Assembly (NCBI GenBank): GCA_027486495.1
Contig: JAIXOZ010000167.1
Coordinates: 1-38,764 of the forward strand
Length of the DNA stretch: 38,764 nt
Direction: 5' to 3'
Source of the DNA: Comamonadaceae bacterium
GTDB taxonomy: Bacteria; Pseudomonadota; Gammaproteobacteria; Burkholderiales; Burkholderiaceae_C
The notes below the pieces were generated by a model. The model was not told the DNA's origin, did no database searches, and saw only the letters and a program-made list of their open reading frames with translations. Made by a program: the position numbers and the translations under genes. Below, piece after piece: positions 15,682-24,722 of the stretch; positions within the stretch are counted from its first letter, which is position 1, and each line of letters begins with the position of its first letter.

Positions 15682-16677
15682 ATGCACTACACCACCTTGG
15701 GCAAAAGCCCTCTGAAAGTTTCCCGCCTGTGTTTGGGCACCATGATGTTTGGTGACCAGACGCCTTTGGAAGATGCGCGATCGATGGTGGCCGATGCGCA
15801 AGAAAAGGGCTGCAACTTCATCGACACCGCCGACATTTACACCCTTGGCAAGTCTGAAGTCATGGTGGGTCAGGTCCTCAAGGGGCATCGTCAGCATTGG
15901 GTATTGGCCAGCAAGCTCGGCAACCCGATGTCGAACCGCCCCAACGATCAGGGCTACTCGCGCAGCTGGATGTGGCGGGCTTGCGAAGACAGCCTGCGCC
16001 GCCTAGACACCGATCACTTGGACATTTATTACCTGCACCGCGACTACAACGGCATGAACCTGGAAGAGCCCTTGCGGGGCATCGAAGCCTTGTTGCGCGA
16101 CGGCAAGATCCGCTACTGGGGCGTGTCCAATTTCAGGGGCTGGCGCATTGCCGAGATGGTCAACATGGCGCGCCAGATGAACATGCCTGGCCCCGTGGTG
16201 TGCCAGCCTTATTACAACCTGCTCAACCGCTTGCCCGAGGTGGAAATTCTGGAAGCCTGCGGCCATTACGGCCTGGGTGTGGTGCCCTACAGCCCGATTG
16301 CACGCGGGGTGCTCACGGGCAAATATGCACCTGGCCAGACGCCTGCAGAGGGCAGCCGCGCCGCCCGGGGCGACAAGCGCATTCTGGAGACCGAGTTTCG
16401 CGAAGAGTCGCTGCAGATTGCGCAAACTTTGCGGCTGCATTGCGAACGCAAGGGCGTCTCGCTGGCGCACTTTGCCACCGCATGGGTGCTGGCCAGCCGC
16501 CATGTGAGCGCGGTCATTGTTGGCCCCCGAACCCTGGCGCAGTGGCAAGACTACGCGGGCGCACTGGATGTGGAGATCACCGCCGAAGACGAAGCCTTGG
16601 TCAACAGCTTGGTGGCCCCGGGCCATCCATCGACGCCGGGTTACAACGATCCGTCTTATCCCTTGAACGGACGCTGA
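15682..16677 (+). CDS. aldo/keto reductase
   Basis: This is a 331-residue NADPH-dependent aldo/keto reductase. The catalytic tetrad is visible: Asp48/49 region in FIDTADIY with Tyr53, Lys78 in ASKLGN, and His119 in YYLHRD. The cofactor region near the C-terminus, VIVGPRTLAQW, is typical. It belongs to the YajO/Tas-like branch by length and by the LGTMMFG start. The ATG at 15682 has GGAGA upstream; an in-frame start further up (15526) would run through the terminator and is rejected. Substrate unknown. Confidence 0.9.
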   Translation: MHYTTLGKSPLKVSRLCLGTMMFGDQTPLEDARSMVADAQEKGCNFIDTADIYTLGKSEVMVGQVLKGHRQHWVLASKLGNPMSNRPNDQGYSRSWMWRACEDSLRRLDTDHLDIYYLHRDYNGMNLEEPLRGIEALLRDGKIRYWGVSNFRGWRIAEMVNMARQMNMPGPVVCQPYYNLLNRLPEVEILEACGHYGLGVVPYSPIARGVLTGKYAPGQTPAEGSRAARGDKRILETEFREESLQIAQTLRLHCERKGVSLAHFATAWVLASRHVSAVIVGPRTLAQWQDYAGALDVEITAEDEALVNSLVAPGHPSTPGYNDPSYPLNGR

Positions 16678-16727
16678 AACCCACCTGTCTTTTTTCCTTT
16701 GCCTGTCGATGGAGGCAGTTGGGCCCA

Positions 16728-16764
16728 TTGACAAGCGCCTTGGAATTTCTGTACAGTCTGTACA
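16728..16764 (+). promoter_or_regulatory. promoter and TGTACA operator of the toxin-antitoxin pair
   Basis: TTGACA (16728-16733) is a perfect -35 box. Two TGTACA palindromes (16750-16755 and 16759-16764) lie where the -10 box should be, with centres 9 bp apart. YefM-type antitoxins of this family are known to bind paired TGTACA-core palindromes and repress their own operon. I infer that this is the autoregulatory operator of the adjacent Phd/YefM antitoxin. Confidence 0.65.
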
Positions 16765-16782
16765 TAAATCAAGGAGTTGACC

Positions 16783-17046
16783 ATGTTAGACACCCCGCAA
16801 TATGGACTCGAACAGGCCCGGGCTCAGCTGCCGCTCATCGCCTCGGAGGCGGTGGCTGGCTACAGCACTGTGATCACGCGCCACGGCAAACCGGTGGCGG
16901 TGGTGGTGCCGGTGGCGCAGTGGCGTGACCAACAGGCCCGCTCGCTGCGGCAAGGCGGTGTTCTGGCCTTGCGTGGTTCGGGGCGCGGCTTGTGGCCGGA
17001 GGGTGCGGCTGCGGCGGTGGCCCAGCTGCGCGATGAGTGGGCCTGA
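16783..17046 (+). CDS. Phd/YefM-family antitoxin
   Basis: This 87-residue protein has the Phd/YefM DNA-binding fold: QYGLEQARAQLPLIASEAVAGYSTVITRHGKPVAVVVPV, and a flexible acidic-poor C-terminus that would wrap the toxin. It binds and neutralises the PIN toxin encoded 3 bp downstream and likely represses the operon through the TGTACA repeats upstream. I chose ATG 16783 because AAGGAG ends 6 bp before it; the TTG at 16777 directly abuts that site. Confidence 0.85.
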   Translation: MLDTPQYGLEQARAQLPLIASEAVAGYSTVITRHGKPVAVVVPVAQWRDQQARSLRQGGVLALRGSGRGLWPEGAAAAVAQLRDEWA

Positions 17047-17049
17047 GCC

Positions 17050-17505
17050 GTGGCGACCCCTGCCCGAGTCCGTGCTTCGGCAGCGCTTTGGGGTGGCCTG
17101 AGCGAGGGCGCCACGGTGCTGGTGGACACCGCGCCCTGGATTTACCTGCTTGAAGACCATGCCGAATTCGCACCCCGTTTTTTAGGCCTGTTTGAAGCCG
17201 CAGAGCGCGGCCAGATCCAACTGGCCTTGAGCACCGTGACCTTGGCCGAGGTGCTGACCGGGCCTTACAAGGTGGGCCAAACGGCCTTGGCCAAACGCTA
17301 CGAGACCGCTTTGGGCGCTTACCAAGTGGTGCCTTTGTCGGCGGCGGTGGCCAGTCTGGCGGCGCAGTTGCGGGTGCAATACCGCCTCAAGTTGCCCGAT
17401 GCGGTGCAGCTGGCCTCGGCGCTGCAGATTGGGGCAGCTGCCCTGGTCACCCATGACCGGGACTTTTCTGCGGTGCAGGGCTTGCCGGTGTTGATGGGCG
17501 CTTGA
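17050..17505 (+). CDS. PIN-domain (VapC-like) toxin
   Basis: This is a 151-residue PIN-domain ribonuclease toxin. The acidic, Mg-binding residues are Asp26 (VLVDTAPWIYLLE), Glu67 (TLAEVLTG), Asp117 (KLPDAVQLASAL) and Asp136 or Asp138 (LVTHDRDF). Such toxins cut tRNA or rRNA when the antitoxin is degraded; the target here is unknown. It starts with GTG 3 bp after the antitoxin stop. Partnering a Phd-type antitoxin with a PIN toxin is a known hybrid arrangement. All key residues look intact, so the pair is likely functional. Confidence 0.85.
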   Translation: MATPARVRASAALWGGLSEGATVLVDTAPWIYLLEDHAEFAPRFLGLFEAAERGQIQLALSTVTLAEVLTGPYKVGQTALAKRYETALGAYQVVPLSAAVASLAAQLRVQYRLKLPDAVQLASALQIGAAALVTHDRDFSAVQGLPVLMGA

Positions 17506-17566
17506 TGCACGCGCCTTTGATCAAGTGCTTGAGATTTGAAATAGGGGCTTGCCGCACAATCCCAGC

Positions 17567-18766
17567 ATGACAAGCCAAGAGCACAAACAGGTGGTGATCG
17601 CGGGCGGCGGCATGGGCGGCCTTGCGGCTGCTGTCGCGTGTGCGAAGCTGGGCGTGCCGGTGCAATTGCTCGAGCGCGCAGCGCAGCTGAGCGAGGTGGG
17701 CGCGGGCATCCAGATCGGGCCGAATGTGACGCGCATTTTGCAAGCCTGGGGCTTGGGTGCGGCGCTGTCGCAGGTAGCGGCTTTCCCGAAGCAATTGCAA
17801 GCGCGCGATGCCCAAACCGGGCAAGTGCTGGGCAAGCTGACTTTGGGCGCGCGGGCGCAGGCAACTTATGGCGCGCCTTACGCCACCATCCACCGGGCCG
17901 ATTTGCAGGCTTTGTTGCACCGGGCAGCCCAAAGCGCCGGAGTGGACCTGCTGCTGGGCCAGACCGTGCAAGGCTGGCAAGGCACCGAAGAGGCTTTGCA
18001 AGTGAACACGGCGCAAGGCCTTAGCCTGAAGGCCAGCGCCTTGATTGGGGCCGACGGCGTATGGAGTGCGGTGCGCCAGCAGTTGCTGGGCGACGCCCCG
18101 GCGCGCTTTACCGGACACCTGGCGTATCGGGCGCTCGTGGCGCAGGCCGATTTGCCCGCGCACTTGCGCAGCGACCAGGTCACCGTGTGGATGGGGCCGC
18201 GACTGCATGTGGTGCATTACCCGGTGCGCAGTGGGCAGTGGCTGAACCTCGTGGCCATCGTGCATGGCGACAAACCTGCGCAGGCCCAAGCTTGGGACGC
18301 AGCCGGGCACGCCAAGGCGCTGATGCAGGCCATGGGCGCGGTGGGCAAGGATTTGCACGAACGACTGGCGTCGGTACCCGCTTGGCGGCAGTGGGCGCTG
18401 CACGACCGGGCGCCCATGAGTGCTACCAGCCAAATGGCTCAAGGACGTGTGGCTTTGCTGGGGGATGCCGCTCACCCCATGCGGCCCTATTTGGCGCAGG
18501 GCGCGGGCATGGCGATTGAAGACGCGCAGGTCTTGGCGCAGTGTATGAGCGCACAGAGCGGCAGCGTGGCTGAGCGATTGCAAGCCTATGCCGAGCAGCG
18601 CTGGGCTCGCAACGCCCGAGTGCAGGCGAGGGCGATCCGAAATGGTCGCATCTTCCATGCCTCCGGCCCCGCGGCATGGGGGCGCAATTTATCGATGCGC
18701 CTGATGGGCGAGCGCTTGATGGACGTGCCTTGGTTGTATGGGGGCGGTCCTATGGCGACCTGTTGA
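17567..18766 (+). CDS. FAD-dependent aromatic monooxygenase
   Basis: This is a 399-residue class A flavoprotein hydroxylase resembling salicylate or 3-hydroxybenzoate 6-hydroxylases. It shows the FAD motif IAGGGMGGLA (11-20), the DG motif IGADGVWSAVR in the middle, and the GD motif LLGDAAHPMRPYLAQGAGMA near residue 300. Such enzymes use NAD(P)H and O2 to hydroxylate aromatic acids. No ring-cleavage gene is adjacent, so the substrate is open. The ATG at 17567 has no Shine-Dalgarno, and CACAAT lies 7-12 bp upstream, which would suit a leaderless start. Confidence 0.85.
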   Translation: MTSQEHKQVVIAGGGMGGLAAAVACAKLGVPVQLLERAAQLSEVGAGIQIGPNVTRILQAWGLGAALSQVAAFPKQLQARDAQTGQVLGKLTLGARAQATYGAPYATIHRADLQALLHRAAQSAGVDLLLGQTVQGWQGTEEALQVNTAQGLSLKASALIGADGVWSAVRQQLLGDAPARFTGHLAYRALVAQADLPAHLRSDQVTVWMGPRLHVVHYPVRSGQWLNLVAIVHGDKPAQAQAWDAAGHAKALMQAMGAVGKDLHERLASVPAWRQWALHDRAPMSATSQMAQGRVALLGDAAHPMRPYLAQGAGMAIEDAQVLAQCMSAQSGSVAERLQAYAEQRWARNARVQARAIRNGRIFHASGPAAWGRNLSMRLMGERLMDVPWLYGGGPMATC

Positions 18767-18800
18767 TCCAGCCCCAAAATGCCGGCCTGTATGGTTCCTT

Positions 18801-18825
18801 GTGGGAGCGGCGTCCTCGCCGCAAA
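18801..18825 (+). repeat. REP-like palindrome
   Basis: GTGGGA is followed by the stem GCGGCG / CGCCGC with a TCCT loop and a short AAA tail. This head-plus-hairpin form is the REP type mobilised by RAYT transposases. It lies in the 165-bp gap between the FAD monooxygenase and the lytic transglycosylase gene. Confidence 0.6.
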
Positions 18826-18931
18826 GAATCCACGCTGAACGCAGCGCATGCCCGCTATCCCATGTACATTCGCCTGCTTGGTTTGTCGCCCGCTATGAAC
18901 GTCACCGGTTCAATATTTCAGAGAAATTTTC

Positions 18932-20203
18932 ATGTCTGTTCACTGTTCTTCACTGCAGTCTCCCGCCATGGCGCTGACCTCTTGCCAGAGCCTGCACGCT
19001 AAGCCGGAATCTATCCCTCACCGTTGGTTGGCTGCCTGCACGGCCTTGGTTTTGGCGATGCCCACCGCCTGGGCGCAAAGCACCGATTTGTCGGCCTGCA
19101 TGGCCGAGCTGCGGCCGGCTGCCCGCACGGGCAAGGTGAGCGACGCCACCTGGACGCGCCACACGGCGGGCCTGCAGGCTGACTTCAGCGTGATCGAGAA
19201 GCTGAACTTTCAGCCTGAATTTCGCACCGCCATTTGGGACTACATGTCGGCCCTGGTGGACGAGGAGCGTGTGGCCGATGGCGCGGCGCGTTTGGCCCAG
19301 CACCGCCCAGCGCTGGCGCGTGCCGAAGAGCGTTTTGGCGTAGACCCGGCCACGGTGGTGGCGGTCTGGGGTGTGGAGAGCAATTTTGGACAGACCTTTG
19401 GCAAATACCCGTTGGTACAGGCACTGGGCACCTTGTCGTGCCACGGGCGGCGGCAAAGTTATTTCAGGGGCGAATTTTTCGCGGCGCTGCGCATTTTGCA
19501 AGCCGGGCACATTGCGCCCGAGCGCTTGGTGGGCTCGTGGGCGGGGGCCTTTGGCCACACCCAGTTCATGCCCACGACCTTTGAGCGTTTGGCGGTGGAC
19601 TTTGACGGCGACGGCCGCGCCGACCTGATGGACAGCAGTGTGGACGCGCTGGGCTCCACGGCCAACTTTCTGGCCCGAGCAGGCTGGCAACGCGGCCTGC
19701 CTTGGGGCATTGAGGTCAAGTTGCCTGCAGGCATCTCCTTGGCCGGAGAAGGCCGACGCAGCAAACGCCCGGTGTCTGAATGGACCGCCCGTGGCGTGCG
19801 TCGGGTGGACGGCTCGGCCTTGCCCGCCAGTTTGGGCAACGTGGGCTTGTTGACGCTGGCCGGTGCCAATGGACCGGCGTTTTTGGTCACGCGTAACTTT
19901 GACGCGCTCTACAGCTACAACGCCGCCGAAAGCTACGGCCTGGCGATTGCTCACTTGAGCGACCGCCTGCGCGGCGCTGGCCCCTTTGCCACCCCATGGC
20001 CGACCGACGACGCGGGCCTCTCACGCGCCGAGCGGCGCGAGTTGCAGGGCTTGATGACGATGCGCGGCCACGACATCGGCCCCATCGACGGCATGTTGGG
20101 CGAAAAATCGCGCGAGGCGATCCGCGCCGAACAAAAACGTCTGGGCATGGAGGTCAATGGCCGTGGCGGCCAGAAAATCCTCAAGGCCCTGCGAGGGGGC
20201 TGA
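18932..20203 (+). CDS. MltB-like lytic murein transglycosylase
   Basis: This is a 423-residue periplasmic enzyme that cleaves the MurNAc-GlcNAc bond of peptidoglycan. The signal region is long: a 30-residue polar start, then a hydrophobic core (WLAACTALVLAMPTAWA). The catalytic Glu149 is in VWGVESNFGQ, followed by GSWAGAFGHTQFMPTTF and YNAAESYGLAIAHLSDRL of the SLT MltB domain. A C-terminal peptidoglycan-binding domain runs from LSRAERRELQGLM to the end. The ATG at 18932 has GAGAAA upstream; Met at 18968 is an alternative that would shorten the odd n-region. Confidence 0.9.
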   Translation: MSVHCSSLQSPAMALTSCQSLHAKPESIPHRWLAACTALVLAMPTAWAQSTDLSACMAELRPAARTGKVSDATWTRHTAGLQADFSVIEKLNFQPEFRTAIWDYMSALVDEERVADGAARLAQHRPALARAEERFGVDPATVVAVWGVESNFGQTFGKYPLVQALGTLSCHGRRQSYFRGEFFAALRILQAGHIAPERLVGSWAGAFGHTQFMPTTFERLAVDFDGDGRADLMDSSVDALGSTANFLARAGWQRGLPWGIEVKLPAGISLAGEGRRSKRPVSEWTARGVRRVDGSALPASLGNVGLLTLAGANGPAFLVTRNFDALYSYNAAESYGLAIAHLSDRLRGAGPFATPWPTDDAGLSRAERRELQGLMTMRGHDIGPIDGMLGEKSREAIRAEQKRLGMEVNGRGGQKILKALRGG

Positions 20204-20205
20204 AC

Positions 20206-22473
20206 TCAGGCGGTCAGCGGTAAAGCCCGCTGCCGCTTGCCCGTGAGGGCAAACAGCGCGTTGCCCACGGCCGGAGCCAAGGGCGGCACCGCCGGTTCGC
20301 CCACGCCGGCTGGGTGGCGGGTGCTGGGTACGATGTGGGTTTGCACCACCGGGGTCTGACTGAGCGCGAGCATGGGGGCGTCAGCAAAGTTGCTTTGTTG
20401 CACCACTCCGCCCACGATGTCGATCTTGCCGAACAGCGCGGCGCTCAGGGCATAGACCACGCTGCTTTCCATTTGCTGGGCCACGGTGCCGGGGTTGACC
20501 ACGGTGCCGCAGTCGATGGCACACACCACGCGGTGCACGCGGATCTGGCCTTCGGTCAGAGAGACCTCGGCCACTTGCGCCACGATGGAGCCAAAGGATT
20601 TGTGCAGCGCGATGCCGCGCGCACGGCCTGCAGGCAAGGGCGTGCCCCAAGCCGCTTTGTCAGCCGCCAGCTGCAGAACAGCGGCGTAACGCGGTGCGTC
20701 TTTCAGCAGTTTCAAGCGGAAGGCCAGCGGATCTTGTTTCGTGGCCACAGCCAGCTCGTCGATGAAGCTTTCCGAGAAGAAGGCGTTGTGCGAATGACCG
20801 ACCGAGCGCCAAAAACCCACCGGTACACCAGACTTGGTGGCCACATGGCTCATGTGCTGGCTGGCAAAGCCGTAGGGCAAATCGAACAGGCCTTCGGACG
20901 CGGTTTTGTCGGGCATGTCGATGGGGCCCGACAGGTGGGGCGCTGCACGCGCCATCCAGCGCGGGGTGATGGCGTCACCGGCCGACTTGATGCGCAAGCT
21001 GCTGACTTCGCCTTTCTCGTCCAGCGAGGCCTGTAACTTGGCCAGGTGCATGGGGCGGTAAAAGTCGTGCTTCATGTCTTCTTCGCGCGACCAGCTCAGT
21101 TGCACCGGCTGACCTTCGCAGGCCATGGCGACTTGCACGGCTTGGCCGACAAAGTCGACGTCCAGTCGACGACCGAAACCACCGCCCAGTTGGGTGACAT
21201 GGACAGTGACATTGTCTTTGTCGACCTTGGCCACTTTGGCGGCCATGTCGCGGGCCATTTGCGGCACTTGTGTGGGCAACCAGATGTCCACCTTGCCGTC
21301 TTTGACTTGCGCAGTGCAGTTCATCGGCTCCATCGTGACGTGGGCCAGGTAGGGCGCTTGGTACAGGGCGTCGATGCGGGTGGCGGCGGATTTTTCGGCT
21401 TGGGTGGGCACACCTTGTTCGTGGAAGGTGAAGCCGCTCTCTTCGTTCAAAGCCTTGAGCAAGTCGGCCTGGATGCGCTGGGTGTCCAATGCGCCCGTGG
21501 CAGGGGCCTGCCACTGCACTTTGACGGCCTGCACGCCTTGGCGTGCGTGCCAGGTGGTTTGCCCCACCACGGCCAAGCCTGCCGTGCCGCCGCCCCAAGC
21601 GTCCAGCGGCACAACTTTGGAAACACCTTTTACCGCCAAGGCGTCTTTCGTGTCCATGGACGCAGCGCTGCCGCCGATCATGGGACACATCTGCACAGCG
21701 GCAAACAGCATGCCGGGCAGACGCACGTCCAAGCCGAACGTGGCTTGGCCTGTGACTTTGGACGGGATGTCCGTGCGCGGCGCGGCTTGACCGATGAGCT
21801 GCCACTTTTCGCGCGATTTGGTTTGGATGCCCGAGGGTGTGCTGCCCGATGCAGCGGCCACCATCTGGCCGTAGTGCGCGGACTGGCCTGAGGCGTGTTG
21901 CATCACGCCTTGGGAGACAGTGATTTCGCTGGCGGGCACTTTCCATGTGGCCGCTGCGGCTTGCAGCAAGCTGGCGCGCGCGGTGGCGGCGGCCATGCGC
22001 AAAGGGTCCCACAAGTCGGAGATCGAAGACGAACCACCGGTGGCGTTGAGGTCCAGTTCACGGGCGACTTTGCCCACCAGCCATTCGCCCATCTTGATCT
22101 TGGTGGGTTTGTGCTCGCCTTCGCTGTCCAGCGGGTGAAAGGGCAGGCTGGCGACCAGCATGGCCACGTTGCCATAAATGCTGTCGCCGCCAGCTTGCTC
22201 CAGACGCACACGGTTCAGGGGCACATCAAGTTCTTCGGCCACCAACATGGCGAGCGCCGTGTGCACGCCTTGGCCCATTTCGCTGCGGGGCATGGCCAAG
22301 ACCACGGCCCCGTCTTTGGCGATCTTGATCCAGCCGTTTAAGGCCACATCACCTTGGGTTTGGAGCATGAGTTCGGGTGAGCCCAGGCGTGAGCGTGCGG
22401 GCATCACGCCCCAGCCGACGACCAATGCGCCGGTCGCACCGAGCGCGCTGAGTAACCAGGTACGGCGTTTCAT
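20206..22473 (-). CDS. molybdenum hydroxylase large subunit (IorB-like)
   Basis: This 755-residue protein is the molybdopterin-binding subunit of a xanthine-dehydrogenase-family enzyme of the isoquinoline 1-oxidoreductase / periplasmic aldehyde oxidase type. An N-terminal RR-containing signal ([20 protein letters not shown]) suggests Tat export of the folded complex. GVGEP near the end carries the expected catalytic Glu726. The start at 22473 overlaps the stop of the small-subunit gene (ATGA), and replaces an upstream in-frame start that would run through it. There is no FAD subunit or cytochrome subunit nearby, so the electron acceptor is unknown. Confidence 0.9.
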   Translation of the reverse strand: MKRRTWLLSALGATGALVVGWGVMPARSRLGSPELMLQTQGDVALNGWIKIAKDGAVVLAMPRSEMGQGVHTALAMLVAEELDVPLNRVRLEQAGGDSIYGNVAMLVASLPFHPLDSEGEHKPTKIKMGEWLVGKVARELDLNATGGSSSISDLWDPLRMAAATARASLLQAAAATWKVPASEITVSQGVMQHASGQSAHYGQMVAAASGSTPSGIQTKSREKWQLIGQAAPRTDIPSKVTGQATFGLDVRLPGMLFAAVQMCPMIGGSAASMDTKDALAVKGVSKVVPLDAWGGGTAGLAVVGQTTWHARQGVQAVKVQWQAPATGALDTQRIQADLLKALNEESGFTFHEQGVPTQAEKSAATRIDALYQAPYLAHVTMEPMNCTAQVKDGKVDIWLPTQVPQMARDMAAKVAKVDKDNVTVHVTQLGGGFGRRLDVDFVGQAVQVAMACEGQPVQLSWSREEDMKHDFYRPMHLAKLQASLDEKGEVSSLRIKSAGDAITPRWMARAAPHLSGPIDMPDKTASEGLFDLPYGFASQHMSHVATKSGVPVGFWRSVGHSHNAFFSESFIDELAVATKQDPLAFRLKLLKDAPRYAAVLQLAADKAAWGTPLPAGRARGIALHKSFGSIVAQVAEVSLTEGQIRVHRVVCAIDCGTVVNPGTVAQQMESSVVYALSAALFGKIDIVGGVVQQSNFADAPMLALSQTPVVQTHIVPSTRHPAGVGEPAVPPLAPAVGNALFALTGKRQRALPLTA

Positions 22474-22937
22474 GCGGCACCGCCTTTCTTCATTTGTGCG
22501 GCAGCTCGGTGGATGGCGGCGCGAACACGCTGGTAGGTGCCGCAGCGACACAGGTTGGTCATGGCGGCGTCGATCTCGGCGTCGCTGGGGTTAGGGTTTT
22601 TATCAAGCAGGGCGGCTGCAGCCATCAGCATGCCGCTTTGGCAATAGCCGCATTGGGGCACTTGCTCGGCGATCCAGGCCGCTTGCAGCGGGTGGGGTTT
22701 TTCTGCCGTGCCCAAGGACTCGATGGTTTTGATCGCTTGATTGGCCACAGACGAGACGGGCATCACGCACGAGCGCACGGGCTGGCCGTCGACATGCACG
22801 GTGCAGGCCCCGCAAGCGGCGATGCCGCAGCCGAATTTGGTGCCCGTCAGGTTCAGTTCGTCGCGCAGCACCCACAGCAGGGGCATGCTCGGGTCGGCGG
22901 TGGATGTGCGGCTTTGGCCGTTGATGTTCAGTTGCAT
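22470..22937 (-). CDS. molybdenum hydroxylase [2Fe-2S] subunit (IorA-like)
   Basis: This is the 155-residue electron-transfer subunit with two [2Fe-2S] clusters. The plant-ferredoxin-type cluster is bound by Cys37, 42, 45 and 57 ([20 protein letters not shown]), and the second by Cys96, 99, 130 and 132 (QCGYCQSGM and [11 protein letters not shown]). It lacks its own signal peptide and is likely carried out by the Tat signal of the large subunit. It precedes and overlaps that gene by 4 bp on the minus strand. Confidence 0.93.
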   Translation of the reverse strand: MQLNINGQSRTSTADPSMPLLWVLRDELNLTGTKFGCGIAACGACTVHVDGQPVRSCVMPVSSVANQAIKTIESLGTAEKPHPLQAAWIAEQVPQCGYCQSGMLMAAAALLDKNPNPSDAEIDAAMTNLCRCGTYQRVRAAIHRAAAQMKKGGAA

Positions 22938-23006
22938 GGTTTTTAACTTGAAATTTTTCTTGGGACCGATGTTAACTGCACACGCTTGAACCCGTGACCG
23001 CCTGAA

Positions 23007-23666
23007 TTAAGAGGCCCATGGTGCATGCTTTTGCATGATGGCGTTGAACAGCTCAGAAGCTTCAATTGCCCCCAGCCACTGCGCCAATGCGGGCCAAGCT
23101 TGGGCGGCAAACCAGGCAGGGTCGGTGTGGGCGAATTGCCGCACAAAGGGAGCCAATGCCGCGTCTGCCAGGCCGAAATGCTCGCCAGCCAACAAGGGCT
23201 GTGCGCGAAGCCGCGCATCTAGCGTGTGCAACCAAACTGCGGCCTCATCACGGTCGGCCGCGCCGCTGTCGAGACCTGAGCGGTTGGGGTATTTGTAGCA
23301 GTCCAGCTGATGCTTGAAAGGTCCGTCGTTGTGCGCGATCAGGGCCAGTGCATCGGCCATATCCGCATCCGACGCAGGCAACCAGCCTAGCGGGTCGTGC
23401 TGGCGCAGCGCCCACAGCATGATGTCCAGGCTTTGATCCAGCACTTTGCAGTCCGCAGCCCGACGCAGCCACAACACCGGGACCGTGCCTTTGGGCGAAA
23501 GGGCCAGCAGATGGGCAGGCTTGTTTTTCAGCACCACTTCGCGGTGTTCGTAAGCGATGCCGCTGACCCGCAGGGCCATGCGCGCCCGCATGGCGTAGGG
23601 ACATCGGCGAAACGAATACAAAACAGGCTGGGGTGCAGGCAGGGGGGCGGCCAGGGTGTTGGGCAT
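23007..23666 (-). CDS. glutathione S-transferase
   Basis: This 219-residue soluble GST has a Cys-type active site, CPYAMRAR (Cys22), which suits deglutathionylation or thiol-transfer reactions rather than classical Tyr/Ser conjugation. SPKGTVPVLWL with the cis-Pro and DQSLDIMLWAL (Glu/Asp-Ser glutathione binding) are also visible. The C-terminal helical domain is complete. ATG 23666 is chosen over upstream in-frame starts that would extend into the divergent gene's leader. It is divergent from the dienelactone hydrolase. Confidence 0.85.
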   Translation of the reverse strand: MPNTLAAPLPAPQPVLYSFRRCPYAMRARMALRVSGIAYEHREVVLKNKPAHLLALSPKGTVPVLWLRRAADCKVLDQSLDIMLWALRQHDPLGWLPASDADMADALALIAHNDGPFKHQLDCYKYPNRSGLDSGAADRDEAAVWLHTLDARLRAQPLLAGEHFGLADAALAPFVRQFAHTDPAWFAAQAWPALAQWLGAIEASELFNAIMQKHAPWAS

Positions 23667-23756
23667 GGTGGCAGTGTAAATCGCAGCCTTTGTGCAAGAC
23701 TGTTGCGACTGTGCCAAGATAAGCCCCCTCTTATTTTTCACAGACGGAGACCTGCC

Positions 23757-24653
23757 TTGAACAACGACCTGATCAACGATGCCCAAGCCCTTTTGGGTGG
23801 CCGTGTGGACTCCCCGGGCACCACCCGCCGCGTGGCTCTGCAAGCAGCTTTGGGTGTGGGCTATGCCGCTGCGGCCATGCCCATCATGGCGCAGACAGCC
23901 ATCAAGACTCCGGTAACGGGCCTGGTGTCAGGCGAAGTCACCATCGACGTGAATGGTTTCAAGATGCCCGCCTACCGCAGCGCCCCAGCAGGCAAGACCG
24001 GCTTGCCTGTCGTGTTGGTGATTTCCGAAATTTTTGGAGTGCACGAGTACATCGCCGACGTCACCCACCGCCTGGCCCAGGCTGGTTACATGGCGATTGC
24101 ACCTGAGTTGTTCATACGCCAGGGCGATCCCAGCCAGTACGGCGAAATCGCCAAGCTGCAATCTGAAATCATCTCCAAAGTGCCCGATGCGCAGGTGATG
24201 GCTGACCTGGACGCCTGCGTGGCCTGGGCGGCAGCGAATGGCGGCAGCACCGACAAGCTGGCGATCACCGGTTTTTGCTGGGGCGGTCGAATCACCTGGT
24301 TGTATGCCGCGCACCAGCCCAAGCTCAAGGCTGGCGTGGCCTGGTATGGCCGACTGGTGGGCAATGCCACAGCGCAAACGCCAGCACACCCGTTGGCCTT
24401 GGTTGGCAGCCTCAAGGCGCCGGTGCTCGGTTTGTACGGCGCGGCCGACACCGGCATCCCCCTTGACACGGTTGATAAGATGAAAGCCGAACTGGCTCAA
24501 GGACCCGCAGCGGCCAAAGCCAGTGAGTTTGTGGTTTATCCTGATGCCCCGCACGCTTTTCACGCCGATTACCGAGGCAGCTACCGAAAGGGACCTGCTG
24601 AAGATGGTTGGCAGCGATTGCTGGCCTGGCTCAAACGCCACGGCGTGGCCTGA
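23757..24653 (+). CDS. dienelactone hydrolase-family protein (Tat-exported)
   Basis: This is a 298-residue alpha/beta hydrolase with Cys nucleophile: GFCWGG (Cys174), YGAADTGIP (Asp) and DAPHAFHADYRGSY (His) form the triad of dienelactone hydrolases. A twin-arginine signal is embedded after 23 residues (TTRRVALQAALGVG, then PIMAQ), so it is probably exported. I start at TTG 23757 because GGAG lies 7 bp upstream and the preceding in-frame codons extend through the divergent gene's promoter; no ATG fits. The GST is divergent, and a strong terminator follows. Confidence 0.8.
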   Translation: MNNDLINDAQALLGGRVDSPGTTRRVALQAALGVGYAAAAMPIMAQTAIKTPVTGLVSGEVTIDVNGFKMPAYRSAPAGKTGLPVVLVISEIFGVHEYIADVTHRLAQAGYMAIAPELFIRQGDPSQYGEIAKLQSEIISKVPDAQVMADLDACVAWAAANGGSTDKLAITGFCWGGRITWLYAAHQPKLKAGVAWYGRLVGNATAQTPAHPLALVGSLKAPVLGLYGAADTGIPLDTVDKMKAELAQGPAAAKASEFVVYPDAPHAFHADYRGSYRKGPAEDGWQRLLAWLKRHGVA

Positions 24654-24669
24654 TTTTTTGAAAGCAAAG

Positions 24670-24694
24670 ACCGCCCTACGGGGCGGTTTGTTTT
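24670..24694 (+). terminator. rho-independent terminator with TACG tetraloop
   Basis: The stem ACCGCCC / GGGCGGT closes a TACG (UNCG-type, extra-stable) tetraloop, followed by TTGTTTT. It lies between the dienelactone hydrolase and the ZIP transporter, whose start is about 30 bp further on. Confidence 0.88.
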
Positions 24695-24722
24695 GGAGTG
24701 CCAAGCACTTCTTGGATACAAG

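Noticed and set aside
14626..15897. 423-residue minus-strand open frame opposite the MBL-fold gene
   Set aside because: Antisense shadow without motifs; the plus-strand enzyme has intact zinc ligands and a good start.
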